Counted from the first letter of the stretch, positions 16,602-23,841 are shown. The stretch: 24,748 nucleotides of DNA from Actinomycetota bacterium (GCA_009700485.1 WLLZ01000016.1:1-24748), one strand, 5' to 3'. The notes: generated by a model not told the origin, from the sequence alone. Numbers and translations are program-made.

Positions 16602-17219
16602 TTACTCAACGCTTTTTAGACTTCGAATGATCTTCCTGATCTGCCGCACGGTCAAACCCGTGGTGGTGATTTGGGCGGTGGTGGTTTCAGCAGCTTCGCC
16701 ACTGGCAGGTAGTACGACCCACGTTTCGCCCGTGGACTGCCGCAAAACTTGCCGAGGTGTAGCGGTGGACCCACTTTGGCAATCGCTCTCTGATTGCGCA
16801 TTCTTGTTAGGGCAAATAGTTGTGATATTCACTTTCTGACTTTTTGATCCTGAAAACTTAACGTTGAAAGTGGCGACTACAAGCAGTGGGGCCCCTGGAT
16901 CACTGCAGGCCTCCGACTGGGTAATCGACAATGCCGGATTTGTCACTTTACCGAAATCACTGGTCACAAAATAGGTGCATCCGCCTGGATTAGGACCAAC
17001 GGCCTGTTCACTAAATTTCCCAAGGGTCACCTTAACGAGCGGTGCGTTTGCGGTGAACTCTGGATTGTAAACCGTGAAGGGAACCTTCGCGGCCGCAGTT
17101 TCTAATTCCTTTTGAATGTCAGCAGCCATGACCCCCGGAGCAAAGGCCAGTGATGCCCCCATGAGCAGAGCCCCCAAAGTTGCGGCCATGAGGCCTTTAC
17201 TCAAAGACAACTTGCTCAC
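16602..17219 (-). CDS. Secreted four-cysteine protein, unknown function
   Basis: I start this gene at the GTG at 17219, which is preceded by a strong GGAGGAG site five bases away; the frame is open further to 17363 but that extension lacks any signal. The 205-residue product then begins with a textbook signal peptide (lysines, then GLMAATLGALLMGASLAFAP, cleavage after VMA at about residue 32). The mature part has four cysteines (81, 105, 136, 147) and many Thr, Val and Ser, and ends in a basic helix-like segment (VRQIRKIIRSLKSVE). No family was recognised. It is probably exported and disulfide-bonded. Its neighbour downstream is also a secreted four-cysteine protein, but the two do not look like clear paralogues. 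Confidence 0.75.
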   Translation of the reverse strand: MSKLSLSKGLMAATLGALLMGASLAFAPGVMAADIQKELETAAAKVPFTVYNPEFTANAPLVKVTLGKFSEQAVGPNPGGCTYFVTSDFGKVTNPALSITQSEACSDPGAPLLVVATFNVKFSGSKSQKVNITTICPNKNAQSESDCQSGSTATPRQVLRQSTGETWVVLPASGEAAETTTAQITTTGLTVRQIRKIIRSLKSVE

Positions 17220-17264
17220 TTGGCTCCTCCAGATGTCGCGTGAAGCATGCCGCACAAGCCGTGC

Positions 17265-17281
17265 GCTACCAGAACGGTAGC
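17265..17281. repeat. Small hairpin in the secreted-protein leader
   Basis: GCTACC and GGTAGC form a perfect 6-bp stem around a five-base loop, about 45 bp upstream of the GTG at 17219. It may lie in the mRNA leader or act as an operator. Confidence 0.4.
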
Positions 17282-17592
17282 GGACTTCGTCTAATAATGT
17301 TCTACTATTTGGCCAACGGCGGGGACCATGTGGTGGATTTCTATGCAGCAATTCAGCGGCCAAGTTATGTTGCGACAGTTAGGCGCCTTGCGAAAAGCCA
17401 GCCCGATGAGGCCTGGCTGCTTACCAATCGTCCGATCTTCGGAATTTTCACGGCTCGGTTGTCCGGCGGTCAGCCTGCCCGGCGCCCACGAGCACGTGGA
17501 CCGACGTTCGTTTTGGCTACATAATCGCGACACCGGGTGCTCGAACAAGATCCTGGTTGCTCGCGCACCGAGATGAGCGTTGAAGGCCCTCA

Positions 17593-17628
17593 GCAACTTG
17601 CTCGGTCGCGAAGCGAGTAGCAAGTTGC
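17593..17628. repeat. Inverted repeat with 10-bp arms
   Basis: GCAACTTGCT at 17593-17602 and AGCAAGTTGC at 17619-17628 are perfect reverse complements around a 16-base loop that can pair further (CTCG with CGAG). No T-run follows on either strand, so a simple terminator is unlikely. Confidence 0.6.
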
Positions 17629-17871
17629 CGGACCACTCGCTAAAGGATTTTCTGACCTCCCCGGCAATTAGGATTTCCCCCGTGGCCGTTATTGTCCCCA
17701 TATTCGCTCGCAAAGGCGCGGACCCAAGTCAAGACAATTGTCTGCTCCCTCAACTTCTACGACTGCCTTGACCCACTCGCCACGATTTCGAGTCCCGAAA
17801 TCTTGGAGAAGGTGCACTTGATCGGCGAAAGCGAGGCATTATTTGACTCGGTATCAGGAAATGGAGGAACC

Positions 17872-20787
17872 ATGCAGGTTGAGGACAAGCCGGGAATTGA
17901 GATGGAATCTACGGGGAACTTCGATTTCATTAAAGTCGTCTGGCCGTGGGCTTACGAGGATTGTTCAAAAGCAGAGGGATATTCCATCACCGATCCGCGA
18001 TCGGCCTTGTTCTATGCGCGCCGGGCTATCGAGGGTTTAGTCAATTTTGTTTACGAAATTTCTGACCAGCCAAAGCCTTGGCCGACGGACCTGCGGGGAA
18101 AAGAGGACGGAAAGCAATTTCGCTCGATGGCCGGCGATGTGATTTTGAAGAAACTACGGTTGATTCGCCAAACTGGAAATCATGCGGTCCATAATAATGA
18201 GGAAATCCCCCCAGCCTTGGCACCGAAGATCCTTGCAGAACTTCTGCACGTGGTGGTGTGGGCCGCGCTCCGGTTTACCGACAACCCATCAGCAGTACCA
18301 ATAGACAAGAAGTTTGATCCCGGCACAGCCAAACAGCATGAGCCCCTACCCCTGGGTGCCGTCCAAGAACTTGCCAATGAACAGGTTGCACAGCCAAGTG
18401 ATTCGGCGCCAGACAGGGAAGTGGAGATTGCTGCACTGCGCACCAAGATTGCGGCCGCACAGGCAGCCAACCCTGTGCAAGACACCCGTGACTACTCAGA
18501 TGAAGACACCCGAAAGCTCATCATCGAACAATTGCTCCTTGAAGCAGGTTGGCCTCTCATGCAGGGGCGGGATCGCGGGTTTGAAGTCTCGGGCATGCCA
18601 AACGAGTCGGGGGTCGGTCATGTGGACTATGTGCTGTGGGGGTCAGATGAACTCCCTCTGGCAGTAATCGAGACGGAGAAAACCAACGTTGATCCGAATC
18701 TCGGGCAAGAGCAAGCCAAACTGTATGCGGACTGCATTGAGAAAATGTTTGGACGTAGGCCCGTGATTTTCAACACCGACGGCTACCGCACGTGGCTGTG
18801 GGATGACGGTTCCGGATACCCACCTCGGGGCGTCCAAGGATTCTTCACTCGCGATGAACTAGAACTTATGGTCGCTCGTCGGGAGACGCGGCTGCCATTA
18901 CAAGACATTGCAATTAGTAGCGACATTGTGGATCGTCACTACCAACATCGAGGGATCAGGGCTATAGATTCGGCTTTCACCGCGCACCAGCGTGAGGCGC
19001 TCCTCGTGATGGCAACAGGCTCTGGTAAGACCCGAACGACGATCGCGCTAGTTGACCAACTTATGCGAGCTGGCTGGGTCAATCGAGTTCTTATTCTCGC
19101 AGACCGAGCACAAATCGTAAGCCAGATAGCCAGGGCTTTCCATACTCACCTGCCGAACGTTGAGTCCATCGATCTCACGACCGTCGACTTTGCATCGGCC
19201 GGGGATTCAGGCGCTCAAGTGTATGTCTCGGACTATCAGACCACGATGAATCTCATCAACGGACAAGAGTTGATTGGGGAACGCATCTTCGGTCCAGGCT
19301 ACTTTGATTTGGTGATAATCGATGAAGCGTACCGGTCGGTTTATCAAAAGTATCGGTCGATTTTTTATTGGTTTGACTCCTTGCTTGTGGGTCTGACCGC
19401 GACACCGAAAGATGAAGTCGACCACAACACCTACGCCTTGTTCAGTCTTGAAGATGGAGCACCCACGGACGCCTACACATTTGATGAAGCCGTGGCCGAG
19501 GGCTATATCGTTCCGCCAGTGGCCGTGCCCGTTCCGGTGAGTTTTGTTCGCGATGGCATGAGATACGACGATCTCAGTGAACACGAGAAGGACCAATGGG
19601 ACACTGCTGAATGGAGTGAAACCCAAGAGGTTCCAGACACCGAATCCGTGGAGGAGCACTATGAGTTGCTCTTTGACGAAGACTCGGTCGACATAGCCCT
19701 CGCGACGCTGATGACACACGGTCACACGGTGGAGGGTGGTGATCGGCTCGGTAAGACCATCATTTTCGCCAAGGACCAAATGCACGCTGATTTCATTCGC
19801 CAGCGCTTCAACGTCAACTACCCCGAGTATGCAGGGCACTTCGCAAGAGTTATCACACCCAACGTTCCCTATGCACAGTCACTCATTGATGACTTCTCTG
19901 TACCGGACAAACCACCGCACATTGCAATTTCTGTGGACCTGCTTGATTCAGGTATTGACGTTGCCGAGGTTTGCAATCTCGTTTTCTTCAAGCTCGTGCA
20001 GTCAAAGTCGAAGCTCTGGCAGATGATTGGTCGCGGCAACCGCCTGTGCCCCGACCTGTACGGACCCGGTAATGACAAGAAAGACTTTTCCATCTTTGAC
20101 TTGTGTAAGAATCTAGAGTTCTTTAACCAAGACATGAATCGATCAGAAGGCTCTTTGCAAAAGTCCGTGACGACAAAACTTTTTGAGGCGCGGATTGATC
20201 TTTTAGCAGCCTTGGGTGCTCGAGTTGACTACGTGTGGCCAGTAGGAGTCGAACCCGGATTCGGGGACATGAGCGAGAACAGCCTTCGGGTCGACCTAGC
20301 GTCGAATCTGCGGGAGATCGTCGCTGGCATGAGTCTTGACAACTACATGGTTCGTTCGGTTCGCGAATGGGTGGAGAAGTACTCTCAGTATGAGTCCTGG
20401 CAGAAGGTGACACCAGAGATTTCTCGTGAAGTGGCTCGGCACTTGGCCCATCTACCTTCCGCTGTTCGTGACACAAATGAGGGCGCCAAGCGCTTCGACC
20501 TTCTACTGCTCCACTTGCAGTTCGCTCAACTGGAAAGCGATACCGACACCTTTGAATTACTGCGAGCGCGTGTGCAAGAGATCGCATCGGGGCTACTGCT
20601 CCAGACCGCTGTTCCTACTGTCAAGGAACATGAACCGCTCTTAATTGAACTCGCCAGTGATCAGTGGTGGGTGGATGTCACTCTGCCCAAACTTGAGATA
20701 GTCCGGCGCCAGATCCGCGAACTCGTAAACTTTTTGGACAAGACCAGACGATCTGTGATCTATGAACACCTGGTTGAGGTGCAGTGA
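17872..20787 (+). CDS. Orphan type I restriction R subunit-like helicase (DUF4145-HsdR), altered motifs
   Basis: From the ATG at 17872, chosen for the GGAGG site four bases upstream, the product has 971 residues; the frame is open from 17692. An N-terminal DUF4145-like domain (about 20-130) is followed by an HsdR_N nuclease domain (about 205-340). A superfamily 2 helicase follows: GSGKT at 383-387, motif II at 484-487, LTATP at 508-512, and QMIGRGNR at 717-724. An EcoEI_R_C-like tail ends the protein. In intact relatives it is the DNA-translocating, cleaving subunit of an HsdRMS complex. Here the nuclease motif reads E267-T-E269 instead of E-x-K, and motif II reads DEAY instead of DEAH. No hsdM or hsdS lies in the window. 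It may be a decayed restriction subunit or a nuclease-free motor. Confidence 0.85.
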   Translation: MQVEDKPGIEMESTGNFDFIKVVWPWAYEDCSKAEGYSITDPRSALFYARRAIEGLVNFVYEISDQPKPWPTDLRGKEDGKQFRSMAGDVILKKLRLIRQTGNHAVHNNEEIPPALAPKILAELLHVVVWAALRFTDNPSAVPIDKKFDPGTAKQHEPLPLGAVQELANEQVAQPSDSAPDREVEIAALRTKIAAAQAANPVQDTRDYSDEDTRKLIIEQLLLEAGWPLMQGRDRGFEVSGMPNESGVGHVDYVLWGSDELPLAVIETEKTNVDPNLGQEQAKLYADCIEKMFGRRPVIFNTDGYRTWLWDDGSGYPPRGVQGFFTRDELELMVARRETRLPLQDIAISSDIVDRHYQHRGIRAIDSAFTAHQREALLVMATGSGKTRTTIALVDQLMRAGWVNRVLILADRAQIVSQIARAFHTHLPNVESIDLTTVDFASAGDSGAQVYVSDYQTTMNLINGQELIGERIFGPGYFDLVIIDEAYRSVYQKYRSIFYWFDSLLVGLTATPKDEVDHNTYALFSLEDGAPTDAYTFDEAVAEGYIVPPVAVPVPVSFVRDGMRYDDLSEHEKDQWDTAEWSETQEVPDTESVEEHYELLFDEDSVDIALATLMTHGHTVEGGDRLGKTIIFAKDQMHADFIRQRFNVNYPEYAGHFARVITPNVPYAQSLIDDFSVPDKPPHIAISVDLLDSGIDVAEVCNLVFFKLVQSKSKLWQMIGRGNRLCPDLYGPGNDKKDFSIFDLCKNLEFFNQDMNRSEGSLQKSVTTKLFEARIDLLAALGARVDYVWPVGVEPGFGDMSENSLRVDLASNLREIVAGMSLDNYMVRSVREWVEKYSQYESWQKVTPEISREVARHLAHLPSAVRDTNEGAKRFDLLLLHLQFAQLESDTDTFELLRARVQEIASGLLLQTAVPTVKEHEPLLIELASDQWWVDVTLPKLEIVRRQIRELVNFLDKTRRSVIYEHLVEVQ

Positions 20788-21146
20788 GCTACTCCTAAAA
20801 CTAGCCCAATGTTGCGAATTGAAGTCCAAACAGTCAAGGCTGGCGTGCTCGAACAAGCAGCACTAAATCCAGTCTGTTTCGCACCATCGTCAGCGGACGA
20901 CATATTTTGTGAAATAACTACATCCAACTGTCATCCAAGATTTGCTAACTCTGAGGCGATCAATGGTCGCCCCAGAGGTTTTGTTGGGTGCTGACATAAG
21001 TGATGGCAGCAATTCCAACCTCGTTGATCTACTTGCTGTCGCGGACACCATGTTCGGGTTTATCTCGCGGGAATTTGCGACCACCGGTGGGGTTTCGCAC
21101 ACGATCTCAACCCGCATCTGTATGTCTTTAACCTGAAACTGTCAAT
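20788..21146. other. Intergenic stretch between converging genes
   Basis: 359 bp between the HsdR-like gene and the lipase gene, which converge. It contains only the small possible reading frame at 20963-21136. No terminator hairpin with a T-run was recognised. Confidence 0.5.
20963..21136 (+). CDS. Possible small protein or gene remnant, 57 residues
   Basis: An ATG with a GAGG site six bases upstream opens a 57-residue frame. The middle (SNLVDLLAVADTMFGFISREF) has the amphipathic composition of a real helix, but I recognise no family. It could be the 3' remnant of a larger gene. An opposing frame covers the same bases, so coding is uncertain. Confidence 0.3.
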   Translation: MVAPEVLLGADISDGSNSNLVDLLAVADTMFGFISREFATTGGVSHTISTRICMSLT

Positions 21147-22385
21147 CTACTTCACGGTAATCAAACTCCACGGCGGCGGAACAGCGCAGGTATTTGGCGC
21201 CTTTAGACCGGCAAATCGACCCGCAATCCATCCTGCCACGCTGGGTCCAGCGATCGCAGGGACACTCGTGTGGTCAACTCCCCCGAGCCAAAGGGCATTG
21301 ATGGTGGAACCCGCGGCGCACCAAGATACCTGGAGGTCAGCATTGGGGCCGGCTAAAACTATTTGATCAGCGGTCCCTTGAATCAGCATGAGCGGCAACT
21401 CTGCCGGATACGGCATTGGGGTCTGATCGATGAGTACTTGAGCCCAGAGTGGATTGTTCACAGGGTTTTCAAGGAAAAAATCTTGCCTGAATAATTTGTG
21501 TCGGATTGTTCCCTCGATGAAAGAACCTAAAATACAACCTTGGGCCATTCGTTCATAGTTGTTACGCGCCGAGTCAGTAAGCAAGGTATCCGTTGGGAGA
21601 TCCGGGTATGCAACTGACCACGACCGCACAACATCAACTCCGATGCCCCAGCCCACGACCGAATCCCATTGACGATCAATAATCGACGTCAAATTTGCCG
21701 CAGGAGCTGCTGCGGCGACTCCCACAAGATTTAACTCGGGAGCAAACTGCTCACTGAGGTGACCGGTCCACAAAGCAGTGTGCCCACCTTGGGAAAAACC
21801 GTAAACGGCAAAGTCATTGCCCGCAGATGCTCCCGGAATAGATTGAAGGGCGCGGATGCTATTGACCGTGTCACGAACTTCCTGATCCTTGAACAGATAA
21901 AGCTCTATCCCCTCAGTCCCCACACCATATTCGTCGGGAGCGACCACGGCCCACCCTTGGGCGATCGCCTCGGGAAGAAAATGTATTACCCCAGAGACCG
22001 GATCGGTTGCGCGAGAAGGAGCACAGGCATCACCCTGGCCGGTAGTTCCAGCAATATATGCCACCACGGGCCGGGGGGTATCAGACTTTTTGTCGGGAAT
22101 GAATGCCATGCCAGCGGCCACGGCAGCTCTACCACGCTGGTCTTGAGTTACGTAAAGCAATCGGTACGCCCGGGCATTGGCGACATCGACACCGAGTGGT
22201 TCCAACCGGAGCAGCGTTCCGGGAATCTCACTGAACTCTTCTGGCGTAGCGTAAAACGCATCTAGGCTCGATTGGAGGGAGTGAGATTTCCATGCGCTAT
22301 ATGCAAGGAAAGCAACAATCGACAGGATTAGTGCTACGAAGACTGCTAAGAAAGCAACCAGTGTCTTTCGAAGGATCGACATCAT
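21147..22385 (-). CDS. Secretory lipase-family alpha/beta hydrolase
   Basis: This exported or membrane-anchored serine hydrolase is of the secretory lipase (LIP) type, acting on acylglycerols or other esters. An N-terminal hydrophobic helix (about residues 8-30) is a signal anchor or signal peptide. The nucleophile elbow is GFSQGG (Ser near residue 200), preceded by AYIAGTTGQGDACAPS. The acid is likely the Asp of GTADQIV and the base the His of GVDHTS, completing the triad. The length of 412 fits the family. Two ATG codons in a row start the frame (22385 and 22382); a TAGGCT box lies six bases before the second, which points to a leaderless mRNA starting there. Confidence 0.85.
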   Translation of the reverse strand: MMSILRKTLVAFLAVFVALILSIVAFLAYSAWKSHSLQSSLDAFYATPEEFSEIPGTLLRLEPLGVDVANARAYRLLYVTQDQRGRAAVAAGMAFIPDKKSDTPRPVVAYIAGTTGQGDACAPSRATDPVSGVIHFLPEAIAQGWAVVAPDEYGVGTEGIELYLFKDQEVRDTVNSIRALQSIPGASAGNDFAVYGFSQGGHTALWTGHLSEQFAPELNLVGVAAAAPAANLTSIIDRQWDSVVGWGIGVDVVRSWSVAYPDLPTDTLLTDSARNNYERMAQGCILGSFIEGTIRHKLFRQDFFLENPVNNPLWAQVLIDQTPMPYPAELPLMLIQGTADQIVLAGPNADLQVSWCAAGSTINALWLGGVDHTSVPAIAGPSVAGWIAGRFAGLKAPNTCAVPPPWSLITVK

Positions 22386-22388
22386 CCC

Positions 22389-22394
22389 AGCCTA
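22389..22394 (-). promoter_or_regulatory. Putative -10 box of the lipase gene
   Basis: Minus-strand TAGGCT (TANNNT) ends six bases before the ATG at 22382 and three before that at 22385. This spacing favours the second ATG as a leaderless start. Confidence 0.35.
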
Positions 22395-22446
22395 ACTTAA
22401 GCTTCTGCCGACCCCTCAACATCAAGAGTCCACCCAGATCAACACC

Positions 22447-22466
22447 AAAAAAAGGGGAGTGCCCCT
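22447..22466 (-). terminator. Rho-independent terminator of the small HTH gene
   Basis: Read on the minus strand: AGGGG, loop CACT, CCCCT, then a run of Ts (seven in all). It begins 13 bases after the stop of the 44-residue HTH gene at 22480. It is the clearest intrinsic terminator in the window and supports that gene being transcribed. Confidence 0.8.
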
Positions 22467-22479
22467 GGTTTGGTTGACA

Positions 22480-22614
22480 TCAATCTGTAGCGTTTGGCGC
22501 TGCTGGAAGGATGTCTGTCATGCCTCCGTCAATGAGGCGGTAGCTAGTCGCTCGCGATACTGCAAGTGCCATCGCGGTTTGTGGGACCGTGAAGGCGGTA
22601 AATGTTTCGGACAT
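22480..22614 (-). CDS. Excisionase/MerR-like HTH mini-protein
   Basis: A 44-residue frame starts at an ATG at 22614 (an in-frame GTG at 22629 is possible). Its core TVPQTAMALAVSRATSYRLI (residues 9-28) has the pattern of HTH_17-type DNA-binding domains found in excisionases and small MerR-like proteins: a Val-Pro start, Ala spacing, VSR-x-T-x-YR-LI. The usual basic wing after the second helix is missing; the frame ends in TDILPAAPNATD. It is therefore a truncated or very small member. An intrinsic terminator follows 13 bases on. Its position about 300 bp from a tRNA-gene fragment fits a recombination directionality factor of an integrated element (inference). Confidence 0.45.
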   Translation of the reverse strand: MSETFTAFTVPQTAMALAVSRATSYRLIDGGMTDILPAAPNATD

Positions 22615-22802
22615 CTCGCGCTCACCCACGGCCGGACCTGCGAGCCGTTTTATGATCGCAGAATGGACATGTCGCGAAGCGGTGCGATGCGCTGACTAAA
22701 CGAGGCATCCCCCAATGATGGAGATATAACCCGGGTTAGGTTCAAGTCGACAGGCCGCGTGTCGGCGCCGAAGTTTAAAAAGTTTTGATGCAATTGGCTG
22801 CA

Positions 22803-22835
22803 GTGGCTGAGCGGGTGGCTGAGAGTGTGGCTGAG
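22803..22835. repeat. Three direct repeats GTGGCTGAG, 12-bp period
   Basis: Identical 9-mers at 22803, 22815 and 22827. They lie 74-106 bp left of the tRNA fragment, where arm-type integrase sites would be expected (inference). Confidence 0.6.
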
Positions 22836-22908
22836 CATCGTGTCTCCCGTGAAGTCGGGAGCCAGTCCTTTTACGACAAATCGTGAGGATCTATAAGGAA
22901 ATTCGGCG

Positions 22909-22953
22909 GTGCGCCCGAAGAGATTCGAACTCCTAACCTTCTGATCCGTAGTC
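22909..22953 (-). repeat. tRNA-Arg 3'-half fragment (att-like site)
   Basis: These 45 bp are identical to 24600-24644, the 3' part of the intact tRNA-Arg(ACG) gene from the anticodon loop to just beyond its last base. Identity stops sharply on both sides. The fragment has no matching 5' half, so it is not a tRNA gene. Tyrosine integrases commonly use this part of tRNA genes as the attachment core. Confidence 0.85.
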
Positions 22954-23059
22954 TCTTTTGCTTTCTGCCAGGAGGTCACAGGACCCTCCTTTTATTGCAT
23001 GGTGAGCGGAATTCAAGAGTCAGGACTGTCATGAGACCCTGCATGATTTCAAGTGTGTT

Positions 23060-23080
23060 GTGACACTTTCTGTGACACTC
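23060..23080. repeat. Two direct repeats TGTGACACT, 12-bp period
   Basis: Identical 9-mers at 23060-23068 and 23072-23080, about 107 bp right of the tRNA fragment. The period equals that of the GTGGCTGAG copies on the other side. Confidence 0.55.
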
Positions 23081-23199
23081 AGATGCAGCAGGCCCCACCG
23101 GCATCGTTTGTTGAGTGCTAGGAGGTTGAGTCAGAAGCCATCGGTTGGCTCCCCTCAGACCTGGGTCGAAGACTCTCTTAGATAGCGGGAGGGCAAAAA

Positions 23200-23449
23200 G
23201 TGTCAGAGACTTATGGCGAGAAGCCACAAGAGAACGCAGAACCAGCAGCCGTGGAGGCTCCAGAAGCCTCTGGCTGATCTTGCGGCCCGTGATTCCAATG
23301 AGGGTGACACCCGGCTACTCGTTACCGACCTGCCGGGTAACGATGAGCCGGGTAACGATGAGCCTGGTAACGATGAGCCTGGTAACGATGAGCCTGGTAA
23401 CGATGAGCCTGGTAACGATGAGCCTGGTAACGATGAGCCCGTCGAATAG
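23200..23449 (+). pseudogene. Acidic repeat protein, reading frame shifted at an internal TGA
   Basis: A GTG at 23200 with a strong GGGAGGG site six bases upstream opens a frame coding 25 acidic, Ala/Pro/Glu-rich residues (beginning SETYGEKPQENAEPAAVEAP after the start), then hits TGA at 23275-23277. Skipping one base there continues into the neighbouring frame: DLAARDSNEGDTRLLVTDL, then seven PGNDE repeats and PVE before TAG. The joined product would be about 82 residues, uniformly acidic and probably disordered. The ATG of the second frame at 23213 has no ribosome site and gives an unlikely basic N-terminus. A one-base insertion, a sequencing error or a programmed +1 frameshift could explain this. 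Function unknown. Confidence 0.5.
23333..23437 (+). repeat. Seven tandem 15-bp repeats (PGNDE)
   Basis: Seven head-to-tail copies of the unit CCTGGTAACGATGAG, the first two with CCG as first codon. The period is a multiple of three, and in the plus-strand frame it encodes Pro-Gly-Asn-Asp-Glu. This near-perfect array probably arose recently by slippage. Confidence 0.9.
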
Positions 23450-23674
23450 TAGCTGTACCTCATAGTCTGATTAATCGATTTAGTCAGCGCTAGCGCTATG
23501 TGTCGGTTTCGTCTGTAGGTGGGCTTTCCTGGGCGACCTCGGCAAGCGCAGATAAGTAAAATTAGGGAAAAAATCAACTTTTACCAGCTATGGATGAGCA
23601 AAGAGATTCAATACTCCCCGCTTCCCCAATAAACTATCGCCAGTGAAGTTCCATGGTGAGACTGGAGGTAGCGA

Positions 23675-23827
23675 ATGTTTGCACTCGTCGTGCTTGCTTT
23701 TCTTGTAACCTTCGGCTTGATCTGGACCGGTAGACGCAAGCCAGCAATCGCGCTGGCAATCGTTTTGCAATTTGCCTGTGTTGGCCTCTACCTCTCCCAC
23801 TCCTACCAAGTGAACTGGCCATGGTGA
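23675..23827 (+). CDS. Small two-helix membrane protein, 50 residues
   Basis: An ATG with a GGAGG site seven bases upstream opens a 50-residue frame. Two hydrophobic stretches (about residues 2-18, FALVVLAFLVTFGLIW, and 23-41, PAIALAIVLQFACVGLYL) flank a short basic turn (TGRRKP), a typical small hairpin membrane protein with the turn inside. It ends in SYQVNWPW. Its stop lies seven bases before the DsbB-like start, so the two are almost certainly one operon. No family recognised; it may be an accessory subunit of the oxidoreductase. It is easily missed because of its size. Confidence 0.65.
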   Translation: MFALVVLAFLVTFGLIWTGRRKPAIALAIVLQFACVGLYLSHSYQVNWPW

Positions 23828-23841
23828 GCTGGCCATGGTGA
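23815..23841 (+). repeat. 13-bp direct repeat at the gene junction
   Basis: CTGGCCATGGTGA occurs at 23815-23827 and again at 23829-23841. The first copy encodes the end and stop of the 50-residue protein; the second supplies the start codon of the next gene. Confidence 0.8.

Larger units (their letters stand above)
17220..17871. other. 650-bp gap upstream of the HsdR-like gene
   Basis: Overlapping open frames exist on both strands (for example minus 17291-17713 and plus 17240-17524), but none has a ribosome site or a recognised domain. The stretch holds two hairpins, at 17265-17281 and 17593-17628. It must contain the promoters of the divergent HsdR-like and secreted-protein genes, although no convincing boxes were found. 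No hsdM or hsdS remnant was recognised. Confidence 0.5.
22615..23199. other. Non-coding stretch around the tRNA fragment
   Basis: No supportable gene. It contains three copies of GTGGCTGAG (22803-22835), the 45-bp tRNA-Arg fragment (22909-22953) and two copies of TGTGACACT (23060-23080). A minus-strand frame at 22650-22979 starts within this stretch and merely reads through the tRNA fragment and the repeats. Confidence 0.55.

Noticed and set aside
17240..17524. Plus-strand 94-codon frame upstream of the HsdR-like gene
   Set aside because: It has no ribosome site and no recognised family, and it overlaps a longer open frame on the other strand, so coding is not supported for either.
17692..17871. 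60-residue N-terminal extension of the HsdR-like protein
   Set aside because: It has no ribosome site and no similarity to the family N-terminus; the ATG at 17872 has GGAGG at the right distance.
22650..22979. Minus-strand 109-codon frame containing LSH repeats
   Set aside because: It reads through the tRNA fragment and the GTGGCTGAG repeats, has no ribosome site or domain, and its repeat residues are explained by the DNA repeats.
23333..23437. Possible CRISPR array
   Set aside because: The units are directly adjacent without spacers, and there are no cas genes.
23203..23577. Minus-strand frame with GSSLP repeats opposite the 15-bp array
   Set aside because: The array is a multiple of three and so is open in several frames. 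The plus strand has the strong ribosome site and consistent acidic composition.
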